DNA of 64,000 bases from Cyclobacterium sp. SYSU L10401 (GTDB taxonomy: Bacteria; Bacteroidota; Bacteroidia; Cytophagales; Cyclobacteriaceae), in contig NZ_WOFO01000011.1 in the NCBI RefSeq assembly GCF_010993705.1, positions 62,001-126,000 of the forward strand. The letters run 5' to 3'. The notes under the pieces are model-generated. The model was not told where the DNA came from. It made no database searches and saw only the letters and a program-made list of their open reading frames with translations. Below are positions 54,101 to 60,948 of this stretch, in pieces. Positions within the stretch are counted from its first letter, which is position 1. Every line of letters begins with the position of its first letter. The position numbers and the translations under genes are program-made.

Positions 54101-55566
54101 ATGCTTGCACCTTCTATCCTTACCTCAGAAACGTGTTCCGTATCACAAGTGGTATAGGAGACAAACTCATAATCACCTGCCGGAAGGTTGTTCATAAAAA
54201 ACCTCCTGGGATCGTTTTGACTGATGTTTTCGGATAAGTCTAGAGGCAGTTGGCCTTCAAAGCTTTCTGGTCCTGCCACCATTTCTATTTGTGTAAACTC
54301 AAAATCAAAACTGTTCAATTGTACGGATCCTGTGTTGGGTCCGCATCCCTTATATACTGTCCTAATAGGCCCGCTAAGTAAATCCCTGAATTCCCGGGAT
54401 AGGGTGGCGATATTGCCACAGGCATCTTCCACGGAAAAGGTATAGGTTCCAAAAGGAATGGGCATTTCTTCCGAACCAAAAAAAATATTTTCCTCTTCGA
54501 AGGGTCCGGGGTAAGCCTCATTAAACAAAGTAGGATCAAATTCCTCCGGATAGGATTCAAAATTGATTTGGAACGGGGGCACAAAATTAGTCGGTTTTAC
54601 GGATAACCTTCTTTTCCCGCAGAGGCCTGCACCCCAAAACAAGTCATCAGAAATACCTAATGCCCGATCAACAAGCAAGTTTTCCAATAGGGCCGTTTGC
54701 CCGCAATTATCCGTCACCAAAACATCATAGCTGTAGGCTTCGCCATGGTAAAAAGGGATATTTCCCAGGATGGCCACTTCAGAAGATCCTCCTTCGGAAA
54801 CTTCCTGAAAGACTTCCTCTTCCGTGCCATCAGGACCGGTTATGGTAAACAATACTTCCAGGGGATAAGCTATTTCAGCTCCTGCAGAACGCAGCAAGTG
54901 ACCGACGGAAATTTCCCCACAACTGTTTAACGCTGGTTGAAACTCCTGTACATCATCATCCAATACCAGTTCTGTCTTTCGAATTTCAAAAGATTGAGAG
55001 AGACGGTCTCCGCATTCATCGGTTACGATCACTGTATAACTACCTGCAGGAAGTTCTTCAAAGAAGGGACTTTCCTGAGGTGGACGCTGCTGGTCTCCCC
55101 TGAGTTCATAGGTGAGTGGGTTGCCTTGGTTGATTTCCACCTCCATGGAACTCAATTCATTTTCGCAAAGCCCCTGGGAAAGAATACTGAAAGATAAAGT
55201 TTCAAAGGTAGAGTTCAGGCTGGCTTCTGTTGAGATTTCTTGCTGATCATCTTCGAGCATAAACTGGGCCTGAATACTGTAATTTCCCTCAGCCAGGCCT
55301 GTAAAAACACCGGTCTCATTAGTAGCAATGGGGGATGGATCAGGTGCCAGATACAATTGGTAGAGCAAGTCAGCCGGATCTGCCACATTTTCAAGGCTTA
55401 CGGAAATTTCTCCATTTCCCGGACAGGAAGGGTCTTTGACAGTGACAAGCAGTGCTGGTTCTTCCTGGCCTATTGATTCAAAAATGATGAAAAAACAGCT
55501 AATCAAAAACAAAAATAATCCAGGTGAGATTAGTTTTAATCGATTTTCTTGTATAGTTAAACTCAT
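51199..55566 (-). CDS. Large T9SS adhesin with DUF11 repeats and type B C-terminal domain
   Basis: A 1455-residue surface protein from the ATG at 55566; a frame open from 55635 adds 23 residues before a normal signal peptide (KLISPGLFLFLISCFFIIF, ends SIGQ) and was not chosen. Residues about 30-1000 are repeated beta-sandwich modules with C-terminal DxCG signatures (for example VTDECGDRLSQSF, VTDNCGQTAL, LEDNCGNLTNTT), likely Ig/PKD-like. Residues about 1120-1355 hold two DUF11 modules (VDYSISLTNNSTFALESV and FDYQIQIENNGLDAADNV). The last 90 residues (SLFIPNVIKPDFDGRNDTF, LLIFNRWGDLVFS) are a type B sorting domain. It is exported by T9SS and probably acts in adhesion or gliding with its SprF partner. 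Confidence 0.92.
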   Translation of the reverse strand: MSLTIQENRLKLISPGLFLFLISCFFIIFESIGQEEPALLVTVKDPSCPGNGEISVSLENVADPADLLYQLYLAPDPSPIATNETGVFTGLAEGNYSIQAQFMLEDDQQEISTEASLNSTFETLSFSILSQGLCENELSSMEVEINQGNPLTYELRGDQQRPPQESPFFEELPAGSYTVIVTDECGDRLSQSFEIRKTELVLDDDVQEFQPALNSCGEISVGHLLRSAGAEIAYPLEVLFTITGPDGTEEEVFQEVSEGGSSEVAILGNIPFYHGEAYSYDVLVTDNCGQTALLENLLVDRALGISDDLFWGAGLCGKRRLSVKPTNFVPPFQINFESYPEEFDPTLFNEAYPGPFEEENIFFGSEEMPIPFGTYTFSVEDACGNIATLSREFRDLLSGPIRTVYKGCGPNTGSVQLNSFDFEFTQIEMVAGPESFEGQLPLDLSENISQNDPRRFFMNNLPAGDYEFVSYTTCDTEHVSEVRIEGASILTNEIDIDENCGSFNLNLNHRDNLDENQTTRFGIQKFDPNSGEWVHPGTGQAYVEGEELNDTNSVPIVNGANTINLDYYGELRLVKSIRIWKNGQDIVPNQPSFNFCLETLNEFEIKERSTFTSINTFQCVEGNYELSVSASGYPPINYRIVEKNGLPFEINNGEDPLFTDLEAGRYRLQLEDNCGNLTNTTVQVRGENLPIIIPENLCEGEQGKLSVKNLDFLNFEWFNLANPDVILSTSSSLEFSPFNLATHEGVYGVRLSDSNPETCLNETLEFTIDEDSLNPEPGEGQVATVCKGEIVDLFDFLEGPFNDYGTWSEISNSEALIGNTWSTTNLSEGSYTFEYSITGICSGERSTRVTINLSEVPPPPQGGALQEFCLPGAYTISSLSATGENIRWFLSPEGGTALADNEQLSSGETYYADQTIDGCPSDRRLAVQVFVYPEVSGYDIGQDQTLFQMEVPDRLIGEVPEGGTGDFTFQWEIKTEDGDWTNIAGATDKDFSPPPLMNNTQFRRITTAGVCGDFISNEITIRTAVAPIIATNDDFGPLINYESHLLSSVYENDSLKMLPVEADKVSLSILSIRDEAGNEQSLVYALDENGVLSLPEDTPPNTYILTYRLCQSDVPENCDEAEMQIQVVGIEMDIEKTVSRRQAVVGEMVDYSISLTNNSTFALESVAVTELLPEGLILLSSDPAPTTGDSWILPQMDPGENIRLELSVMAAAEGTHTNQVQVNVENFDQTIASEPLEVRPKMIDLSVLKTTPTETVRDGDNFDYQIQIENNGLDAADNVRIVDFLPSGLQYVGAELLSAGLPEEPTFSQDGQELLWEITSFPVDASLQITLTVTAIRDGRVRNRAEVSGEGVDTEPENNTSITEKNILSLFIPNVIKPDFDGRNDTFVIEASHKFERVALLIFNRWGDLVFSTEDYQNDWNAAGLLSGTYYYQVKGTDFSGNEKEYKGWVQVIKE

Positions 55567-55731
55567 TAAAGCCTTGTTTACACTTAGCCCATTATTTGGA
55601 AAAAGTTTGGAGTAATAACAATTGTTCCGTCTCAATTAACGAACAAAGATGCAGATATGATTTAAAAAAATAATGATATTTTATTAAAATATTAAAGCAA
55701 AGACTTTGGCATACTGCTAATTATTAAAAAT

Positions 55732-55739
55732 CAAAGGTA
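55732..55739 (-). promoter_or_regulatory. Adhesin promoter -7 element
   Basis: Minus strand TACCTTTG matches TAnnTTTG; TTTC lies 18 bases upstream instead of TTTG. This would give a leader of about 160 bases before the adhesin ATG at 55566. Confidence 0.4.
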
Positions 55740-55793
55740 GGCAGGTTAATGGGGAGGGAAAGTAAATGGGGTGATTAAGCATTGAACCATTTA

Positions 55794-55829
55794 AATCAAT
55801 TTTTTATTTGTAGGGATTTAAAATTGATT
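55794..55829 (-). terminator. AT-rich hairpin at the DUF6508-like gene stop
   Basis: 10-bp perfect arms (55794-55803 with 55820-55829; AATCAATTTT) and a 16-base loop, with the stop codon of the upstream gene inside one arm. Weak in G-C pairs. Confidence 0.4.
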
Positions 55830-56325
55830 AATCCAGGTTTTCGACCTGATTGAGACCTGCGTTGTGATTTTTCTCCAGTGAATGAACAATGGCTTTCAGA
55901 AGTTCCAATACGAATTTATCCTTAATTTTTGATTCAAGGAAGGAAGGGCCGTACAGGGTTTGGGACCTTAACAGTACAGTGGTGATTTTTCCAAGGGTCA
56001 CTGTATCCAGGTCATAAAGCTGTTTTGGGTTCTGATAATACCTTTCAGCCTCAGTTTTCCACAACATCCAGTCAAATAGAGGGACAAGTCTTAACTTGAG
56101 AATGGCATCAAGCAAGCGGACATGAATACCGCTCAAACCCAGGGTTTGAAGTGAAATTTCACTCATATCACTAATGGCCAGTACTTTCTCAGCTTTATAA
56201 AATTTGAGTTCCATTTCGTGGATTAAATCAATAATAGGCATGAGTTTTCTTTTATCCAGACTATTACAATGGTCTGAAAAATTCCCTAAGGGAATAAATA
56301 GTGGAATTTGGTCTTTGATCATCAT
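55828..56325 (-). CDS. DUF6508-like protein
   Basis: A 165-residue soluble protein without signal peptide. Residues about 95-150 (FDWMLWKTEAERYY, DLDTVTLGKITTVLLRSQTLYGPSF split as DLDTVTLGKITTVLL and RSQTLYGPSF) match my recollection of DUF6508, whose consensus has an FDWxxW box, then a D-L-x-T-L-x-K stretch and a conserved Arg. The N-terminal half is not recognised. Function of the family is unknown. It is a single gene with a 283-bp upstream spacer shared with ffh and a hairpin at its own stop. Alternative: unrelated lineage-specific protein with a chance match. The coding call itself is good: a 165-codon frame that fills its gap. Confidence 0.6.
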   Translation of the reverse strand: MMIKDQIPLFIPLGNFSDHCNSLDKRKLMPIIDLIHEMELKFYKAEKVLAISDMSEISLQTLGLSGIHVRLLDAILKLRLVPLFDWMLWKTEAERYYQNPKQLYDLDTVTLGKITTVLLRSQTLYGPSFLESKIKDKFVLELLKAIVHSLEKNHNAGLNQVENLD

Positions 56326-56418
56326 CTTTTGGTTTTTGGTTACATTTAATACTGTTTAAACTTAATGGGTTGAAAATGATTCATTTGAATGTGTAAGTAA
56401 CGACTTTTTTTTCATCAA

Positions 56419-56444
56419 AAAAATACCCTGTTCTGGGTATTTTT
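56419..56444. terminator. Terminator-like hairpin between divergent DUF6508-like and ffh genes
   Basis: Perfect 10-bp stem (AAAAATACCC, 56419-56428 with 56435-56444), 6-base loop, U-runs on both strands. It is in a divergent spacer, where no upstream gene needs termination. Confidence 0.6.
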
Positions 56445-56579
56445 GTATATTAAATACACCTTTTTGCCTTTTTTTTATAACAAAATTTAGCAGAAAAAAG
56501 GAGCAATACAAGAAAATGTATAATTATCTTTTAGAGCAGACTTTTATCCCTCATGCCTGACAAGCTTAAAAAAAATCTC

Positions 56580-56587
56580 TATTTTTG
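56580..56587 (+). promoter_or_regulatory. ffh promoter -7 element
   Basis: TATTTTTG matches TAnnTTTG; no TTTG is at the -33 distance. Predicted start is about 15 bases before the ATG at 56609, which supports that start. Confidence 0.5.
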
Positions 56588-56608
56588 TGGATTCAAAAGA
56601 CTAATAAC

Positions 56609-57946
56609 ATGTTTGACAATCTGAGTTTTAAATTAGACAGGGCTTTTAAAACCTTAAAAGGGACTGGAAAGATTACTGAAATCAATGTAGCCACCACCGT
56701 GAAGGAAATCAGGAGGGCATTGATCGACGCAGATGTGAATTATAAGGTGGCCAAAGAAGTCACCGATAAAATCAAGGAAGAGGCCTTGGGTAGGGATGTA
56801 TTGATAGCGGTATCTCCCGGACAACTCCTTGTAAAAATAACCCAGGAAGAACTGACGAGCCTGATGGGAGGCTCTAAGGAAGAAATCAACCTAAAGGGAG
56901 ATCCCTCTGTAATCCTTATTTCCGGTCTACAGGGCTCAGGTAAGACCACTTTTTCCGGAAAACTGGGTACCTATTTAAAAAAGCAGGGCAGACAGGTATT
57001 GCTGGTTGCCTGCGATGTTTACAGACCTGCCGCGGTAGAACAGCTGAAAACCTTGGGTACACAGATAGGGATTGAAGTGTATGCGGAACCAGGAAACCAA
57101 AATGCCCTTCAAATTGCTCAAAACGCCATAGATTTCGCAAAAAAATCAGGTAAGAAAACCGTGATTGTAGATACTGCCGGTAGATTGGCAGTAGATGAGG
57201 TCATGATGAATGAAATAGCGGAACTAAAGGAGCACCTAAACCCTTCCGAAACCTTGTTTGTGGTAGATTCCATGACGGGGCAGGATGCAGTCAATACCGC
57301 TAAAACTTTTGACGAACGGCTGGATTTTGATGGGGTGGTCCTTACCAAACTAGATGGTGATAGCCGTGGTGGAGCAGCCATTTCCATTCGACATGTGGTG
57401 AATAAACCCATTAAGTTTATTTCTACCGGAGAGAAGATGGAAAACCTGGATCTTTTTTATCCAGACCGGATGGCCCAACGTATCCTGGGCATGGGTGATG
57501 TTGTTTCACTTGTAGAAAAAGCGCAACAGTCATTCGATGAAGATGAGGCCAAACGGCTAAATGCCAAAATTCGTAAAAACCAGTTTGATTTTGATGATTT
57601 TCTTTCTCAATTGGAGCAGATCAAAAAGATGGGGAATATCAAAGATCTTTTGGGTATGATCCCGGGAATGGGAAAAGCCATCAAGGGACTTGATATTGAC
57701 GATGAGTCGTTTATTCCCATTGAGGCAATTATCCGCAGTATGACGCCACAGGAAAGGGGCAACCCCGCTGTGATTGATGGTAGCAGGAGAAAGCGGATTG
57801 CTAAAGGCAGCGGCAGGACGATTCAGGAAGTAAATAATCTGATGAAGCAATTTTCAGACATGAGAAAAATGATGAAGCAGATGAATAAAATGGGAGGAGC
57901 TCAAAAGGCAATGAGTGCTTTGGGAGGAAATATGAAAAGAAGGTAA
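56609..57946 (+). CDS. ffh: Signal recognition particle protein Ffh
   Basis: A 445-residue SRP54-type GTPase, from the ATG at 56609 (MFDNLSFKLDRAF); a TTG eight codons upstream is less likely. The N domain covers about 1-90. The G domain has the P-loop Gly106-Thr114 in GLQGSGKTT, DTAGRL and TKLDGDSRGG. The Met-rich M domain (about 300-445), with MMKQMNKMGGAQKAM, binds 4.5S RNA and signal sequences. Ffh targets membrane proteins to the Sec translocon with FtsY. It stands alone with its own promoter and terminator. No SRP RNA gene was recognised next to it. Confidence 0.96.
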   Translation: MFDNLSFKLDRAFKTLKGTGKITEINVATTVKEIRRALIDADVNYKVAKEVTDKIKEEALGRDVLIAVSPGQLLVKITQEELTSLMGGSKEEINLKGDPSVILISGLQGSGKTTFSGKLGTYLKKQGRQVLLVACDVYRPAAVEQLKTLGTQIGIEVYAEPGNQNALQIAQNAIDFAKKSGKKTVIVDTAGRLAVDEVMMNEIAELKEHLNPSETLFVVDSMTGQDAVNTAKTFDERLDFDGVVLTKLDGDSRGGAAISIRHVVNKPIKFISTGEKMENLDLFYPDRMAQRILGMGDVVSLVEKAQQSFDEDEAKRLNAKIRKNQFDFDDFLSQLEQIKKMGNIKDLLGMIPGMGKAIKGLDIDDESFIPIEAIIRSMTPQERGNPAVIDGSRRKRIAKGSGRTIQEVNNLMKQFSDMRKMMKQMNKMGGAQKAMSALGGNMKRR

Positions 57947-57984
57947 TTACCTGTAACAAGTATTTCGGCTTTAAACGGCCATAA

Positions 57985-58024
57985 AAAAAAGGGTGAAACG
58001 CTTCTGTGAGCGGCACCCTTTTTT
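57985..58024 (+). terminator. Rho-independent terminator after ffh
   Basis: Outer stem AAAAAAGGGTG (57985-57995) with CACCCTTTTTT (58014-58024), inner stem CGCT/AGCG, T-run at the end, 38 bp after the ffh stop. It also faces the convergent lipoprotein gene. Confidence 0.87.
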
Positions 58025-58148
58025 CTTGAATGGATTGTCCATTTAAATGAATACCTTTTACCGGAAGTAAAACTCATGGATACAGTAATTCCCGGCTGGA
58101 CAATAAAATGAGGGCCTTGGTGTGCGCCCTACATTTGACTACCACGGT

Positions 58149-58688
58149 TTATTCGCTGGCTTCCGTATTTTCGACGGTTATATCAAAATCCAAATCCTCG
58201 GGATCGATTTCCAACAATTCTGAAGCATCAATTTTAAGAATTACTTCCCGATTGACCAATTCAGCCACGATATCCATTTGCTGCTCGAATGGGGCTTCAT
58301 TTTCGTGCATTTCATTGAATTGATCCATTAGCTCCTCATCACTGTAATCAGCATAGCGTTCTTTCCGCTCGTTTTTAATTCTTTCTTTTTCGTTTGCTAA
58401 TAATTGCTCCTTTCTTTCCTCCAGATTGGCCTTATAGGTTTCCATCATTTCGTTCAACTCTTCGCTTTCATAAAAAGGAGTACTGGACACGGTGACCGGT
58501 TCGGAAGTACCATCAATGTGGACGACCGTCATGGTATCGGCATTTTTTAAAATATACTCGTCACCAGTTTCTGTGTCCAACACACTTTCCTCTTCGAATT
58601 GATACCGGTCTTTATTATCACCCGAACAGGCAGCAGTAAATGAGATGGCGAATGCGGTTATAATCAAATATCTTAAATACATGTTCAT
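58149..58688 (-). CDS. Acidic lipoprotein, unknown function
   Basis: A 179-residue predicted lipoprotein: a short basic start, hydrophobic segment, then lipobox TAAC (Cys21). The mature part is highly acidic with a central stretch rich in Glu/Lys/Arg (about 90-130, ETYKANLEERKEQLL and ERIKNERKERYADY) that looks like a coiled coil or long helix. The C-terminus is Asp/Glu-rich (EIDPEDLDFDITVE). No family is recognised. It is isolated: convergent with ffh and preceded by a 228-bp spacer containing the pdhB terminator. A periplasmic role cannot be further specified. Confidence 0.75.
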   Translation of the reverse strand: MNMYLRYLIITAFAISFTAACSGDNKDRYQFEEESVLDTETGDEYILKNADTMTVVHIDGTSEPVTVSSTPFYESEELNEMMETYKANLEERKEQLLANEKERIKNERKERYADYSDEELMDQFNEMHENEAPFEQQMDIVAELVNREVILKIDASELLEIDPEDLDFDITVENTEASE

Positions 58689-58869
58689 TTGGTTTTAAGT
58701 AGTTTGAATAATTGGTTTGCGGGAAATCGCTTTTATAAGTTAAAACCTTCCCGTACCCATACTGCTACAAAAACCATGACAAAGGGCTCAAAAAAAATGA
58801 CATATTCAGAAAATATTTAAAAATATAGGAATATAAAAAAGTCAACTTACCAGGATTATATTTTCAAAA

Positions 58870-58896
58870 AAAAAGCAACCACAAGGGTTGCTTTTT
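58870..58896 (-). terminator. Rho-independent terminator after pdhB
   Basis: Perfect 11-bp stem (AAAAAGCAACC, 58870-58880 with 58886-58896), 5-base loop, U-run on the minus strand, about 20 bp beyond the pdhB stop. Confidence 0.87.
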
Positions 58897-58916
58897 AAAT
58901 ATTTAAGAAGGGTAAA

Positions 58917-59897
58917 TTACTTTTGGTAAGTGACCGATTTAACGGCCTCTATGGTACGCTTTGCATTTGGTAGCGTAGCTTCAATGTAAGTTGGCGAATA
59001 GCTCAAGGGAATATCCATAGAATTTACCCGCATCACGGGGGCGTCCAGGTAGTCAAAAGCATGTCTCTGAATATTATAGGCCAGGTCGGTGGAAATAGAA
59101 GCTACCGGGTTGGCTTCCTCCACAATCACACACCTGTTGGTCTTTTTAACAGATTCAAGCACTGTCTTATAATCTATTGGCTTTACCGTTCGCAGGTCAA
59201 TTACTTCTGCTTTGATTCCATCCTTAGCAAGTTCATCTGCCGCTTCAAATGCTACTTTCATCATCTTTCCGAAAGAGACAAGGGTGACATCCTCCCCTTT
59301 TCTTTTGATTTCTGCAATTCCAAGTGGTAAGAGGTATTCACCTTCCGGAACTTCACCTTTATCTGCATACATCAACTCAGATTCCATAAAAATGACTGGA
59401 TTGTTATCTCTGATGGAAGCCTTGAGCAATCCTTTGGCATCATATGGATTGGATGGAACGACCACTTTAAGTCCTGGAGTGTTGGCAAACCAGTTTTCAA
59501 AATTTGAGGAGTGAGTAGCCCCTAACTGACCGGCATTACCGGTTGGACCTCTGAATACAATGGGTACACTGTATTGTCCTCCCGACATGGCCAGCATTTT
59601 CGCAGAAGAATTGACCAGTTGATCCATAGCCACCAGTGAGAAATTAAAAGTCATAAACTCTATAATGGGCCTGAGGCCATTCATGGCCGCCCCTACACCC
59701 AATCCGGAAAAGCCTAGCTCTGAAATGGGTGTGTCAATAACACGTTCGGGGCCAAACTCATCCAACATTCCCTGGCTGGCTTTGTAGGCTCCATTGTATT
59801 CGGCTACTTCTTCACCCATGAGGAAAACGTTTTTATCGCGCCTCATTTCTTCGGACATGGCATCTCTGATCGCGTCTCTGAACTGTATTTCTTTCAT
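58917..59897 (-). CDS. pdhB: Pyruvate dehydrogenase E1 component subunit beta
   Basis: A 326-residue E1-beta subunit of a 2-oxo acid dehydrogenase. The sequence KEIQFRDAIRDAMSEEMRRD, GEEVAEYNGAYKASQGM, VIDTPISELGFSGLGVGAAM and RGPTGNAGQLGATHSSNFENW are characteristic. With the alpha subunit it decarboxylates pyruvate using thiamine diphosphate and acetylates lipoyl E2. The alpha subunit (pdhA) is not in the window. It is a single-gene unit: the divergent phosphodiesterase lies 201 bp away and a strong terminator follows. Branched-chain E1-beta is an alternative, but the sequence fits the pyruvate type better. Confidence 0.93.
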   Translation of the reverse strand: MKEIQFRDAIRDAMSEEMRRDKNVFLMGEEVAEYNGAYKASQGMLDEFGPERVIDTPISELGFSGLGVGAAMNGLRPIIEFMTFNFSLVAMDQLVNSSAKMLAMSGGQYSVPIVFRGPTGNAGQLGATHSSNFENWFANTPGLKVVVPSNPYDAKGLLKASIRDNNPVIFMESELMYADKGEVPEGEYLLPLGIAEIKRKGEDVTLVSFGKMMKVAFEAADELAKDGIKAEVIDLRTVKPIDYKTVLESVKKTNRCVIVEEANPVASISTDLAYNIQRHAFDYLDAPVMRVNSMDIPLSYSPTYIEATLPNAKRTIEAVKSVTYQK

Positions 59898-60098
59898 TTA
59901 TATACAAAATTTTCTATGCTCGTAAAAATAGAAAGGAATCTATCAATTACCAAGTTTGGATGTCCAATAAGGATGTTTAATTGTAATTATGTAGCTTTAT
60001 TTTTCAATGTATTCATGCGGTCTGCATGTCGTCGACACCTGAATCACTTCCTGGTTTGGAGCCGAATTTTAATTTCGTTAATTAAAAAAAAATATTGA

Positions 60099-60599
60099 AT
60101 GGTAAAAATTGCATTGATCAGTGATACACATGGCATGTTGCCTGAAAATGCCCTTCCTGCCCTTGAGCAGGCAGATGAGATATGGCATGCCGGAGATGTG
60201 GGTGTCCCGGAAGTACTCTTAAGTCTTCCGGAAAAGCCCATTCACAGGGTGGTGTATGGCAATATTGATGATGCATCATTAAGGCAGAGATTTGAAGAAG
60301 AATTGTTTTTTACTTCAGGTGGTGTAAAGGTGTTGATGTTGCACATTGGAGGCAAGCCTCCCAGGTATGCCACTGGAGTAAAAGCTAAAATAAAAAGGCT
60401 TAGGCCAGACATTTTTATTTGTGGACATTCCCATATATGTAAAGTAGTCTACGATAAAGACCTTGAATGCCTTTACTTAAATCCCGGGGCCTTAGGGAAT
60501 CAGGGATTTCACCAGGTCAAAACCATGATGACTTTTGAACTGGATGGGAAAATCAAAAATTTAAAAGTTTTGGAATTGGGAAAAAGAGGGAAAATATAA
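60099..60599 (+). CDS. YfcE-family metallophosphoesterase
   Basis: A 166-residue calcineurin-like phosphoesterase. All metal motifs are present: Asp9-x-His11 in SDTHG, GDVGV in WHAGDVG, YGNIDD (Asn/Asp), and GHSH at about 109-112, with a preceding LMLHIGG. The family (YfcE/MJ0936) are manganese-dependent phosphodiesterases acting on artificial or nucleotide-type diesters; the natural substrate is uncertain. Length is typical. It converges on a small 49-residue gene with a bidirectional hairpin between them and is divergent from pdhB. Confidence 0.9.
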   Translation: MVKIALISDTHGMLPENALPALEQADEIWHAGDVGVPEVLLSLPEKPIHRVVYGNIDDASLRQRFEEELFFTSGGVKVLMLHIGGKPPRYATGVKAKIKRLRPDIFICGHSHICKVVYDKDLECLYLNPGALGNQGFHQVKTMMTFELDGKIKNLKVLELGKRGKI

Positions 60600-60603
60600 A
60601 AAT

Positions 60604-60621
60604 ACCCAGCCTGGGCTGGGT
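60604..60621. terminator. Bidirectional hairpin between phosphoesterase and small basic gene
   Basis: Perfect 8-bp stem (ACCCAGCC, 60604-60611 with 60614-60621) and very short loop; A/T-rich flanks give U-runs on both strands. It lies 4 bp after the phosphoesterase stop and 10 bp beyond the small gene's end. Confidence 0.6.
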
Positions 60622-60631
60622 TAAAATTTTC

Positions 60632-60781
60632 TTATTTTTTGCTGGAAAACTCTTTTTTGATTTCCTCTACATCCACGTTTTTGATCACAGGCTTAGCACT
60701 CAGTTGCTTGATCTTCAATACCCTGGCGTTTTGAGCCTGTCTTTTCCTTCTTAGTTTTCTCTTTAATGTAGTAACAGCCAT
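60632..60781 (-). CDS. Small basic protein, 49 residues, unknown function
   Basis: Minus-strand ATG at 60781 to TAA at 60632, giving 49 residues. The N-terminal half is strongly basic (TLKRKLRRKRQAQNARVLK) and the C-terminal half has a VDVEEIKKEFSSKK helix-like end. Support for coding: a TAccTTTG -7 element upstream at 60819-60826, a hairpin after the stop, and a basic composition typical of nucleic-acid or ribosome-binding small proteins. I do not recognise a family. It could be a ribosome-associated or DNA-binding protein. It is isolated between convergent and divergent genes, so it is probably its own transcript. Confidence 0.7.
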   Translation of the reverse strand: MAVTTLKRKLRRKRQAQNARVLKIKQLSAKPVIKNVDVEEIKKEFSSKK

Positions 60782-60818
60782 TTTATTTTTATTTTAATTC
60801 GTTCCTGGAAATGAAGGG

Positions 60819-60826
60819 CAAAGGTA
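60819..60826 (-). promoter_or_regulatory. Promoter -7 element for the 49-residue gene
   Basis: Minus strand TACCTTTG matches TAnnTTTG, about 38 bases before the ATG at 60781; no TTTG at -33. Confidence 0.48.
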
Positions 60827-60924
60827 AATAAAATATCCTTAAAAAACCTGAATTTAATGCAAAAGAAGTTGAAGCATTGCACCAATAAAGGCCTTTCCGA
60901 CAGCCATATCCTTATTTAATTTTT

Positions 60925-60932
60925 TAACTTTG
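60925..60932 (+). promoter_or_regulatory. hisS promoter -7 element
   Basis: TAACTTTG matches TAnnTTTG, placing the start about 10 bases before the hisS ATG at 60949; no TTTG at -33. Confidence 0.5.
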
Positions 60933-60948
60933 GACAAATTTTCAGAGC

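Noticed and set aside
56326-56608. Possible 4.5S (SRP) RNA gene next to ffh
   Set aside because: The conserved GGAAGCAG-type core and long hairpin of SRP RNA are absent; only a short terminator-like hairpin is present.
60027-60037. Palindrome TGTCG-T-CGACA upstream of the phosphoesterase
   Set aside because: Five-base arms are too short to separate from chance, and no promoter lies in a position to be regulated by it.
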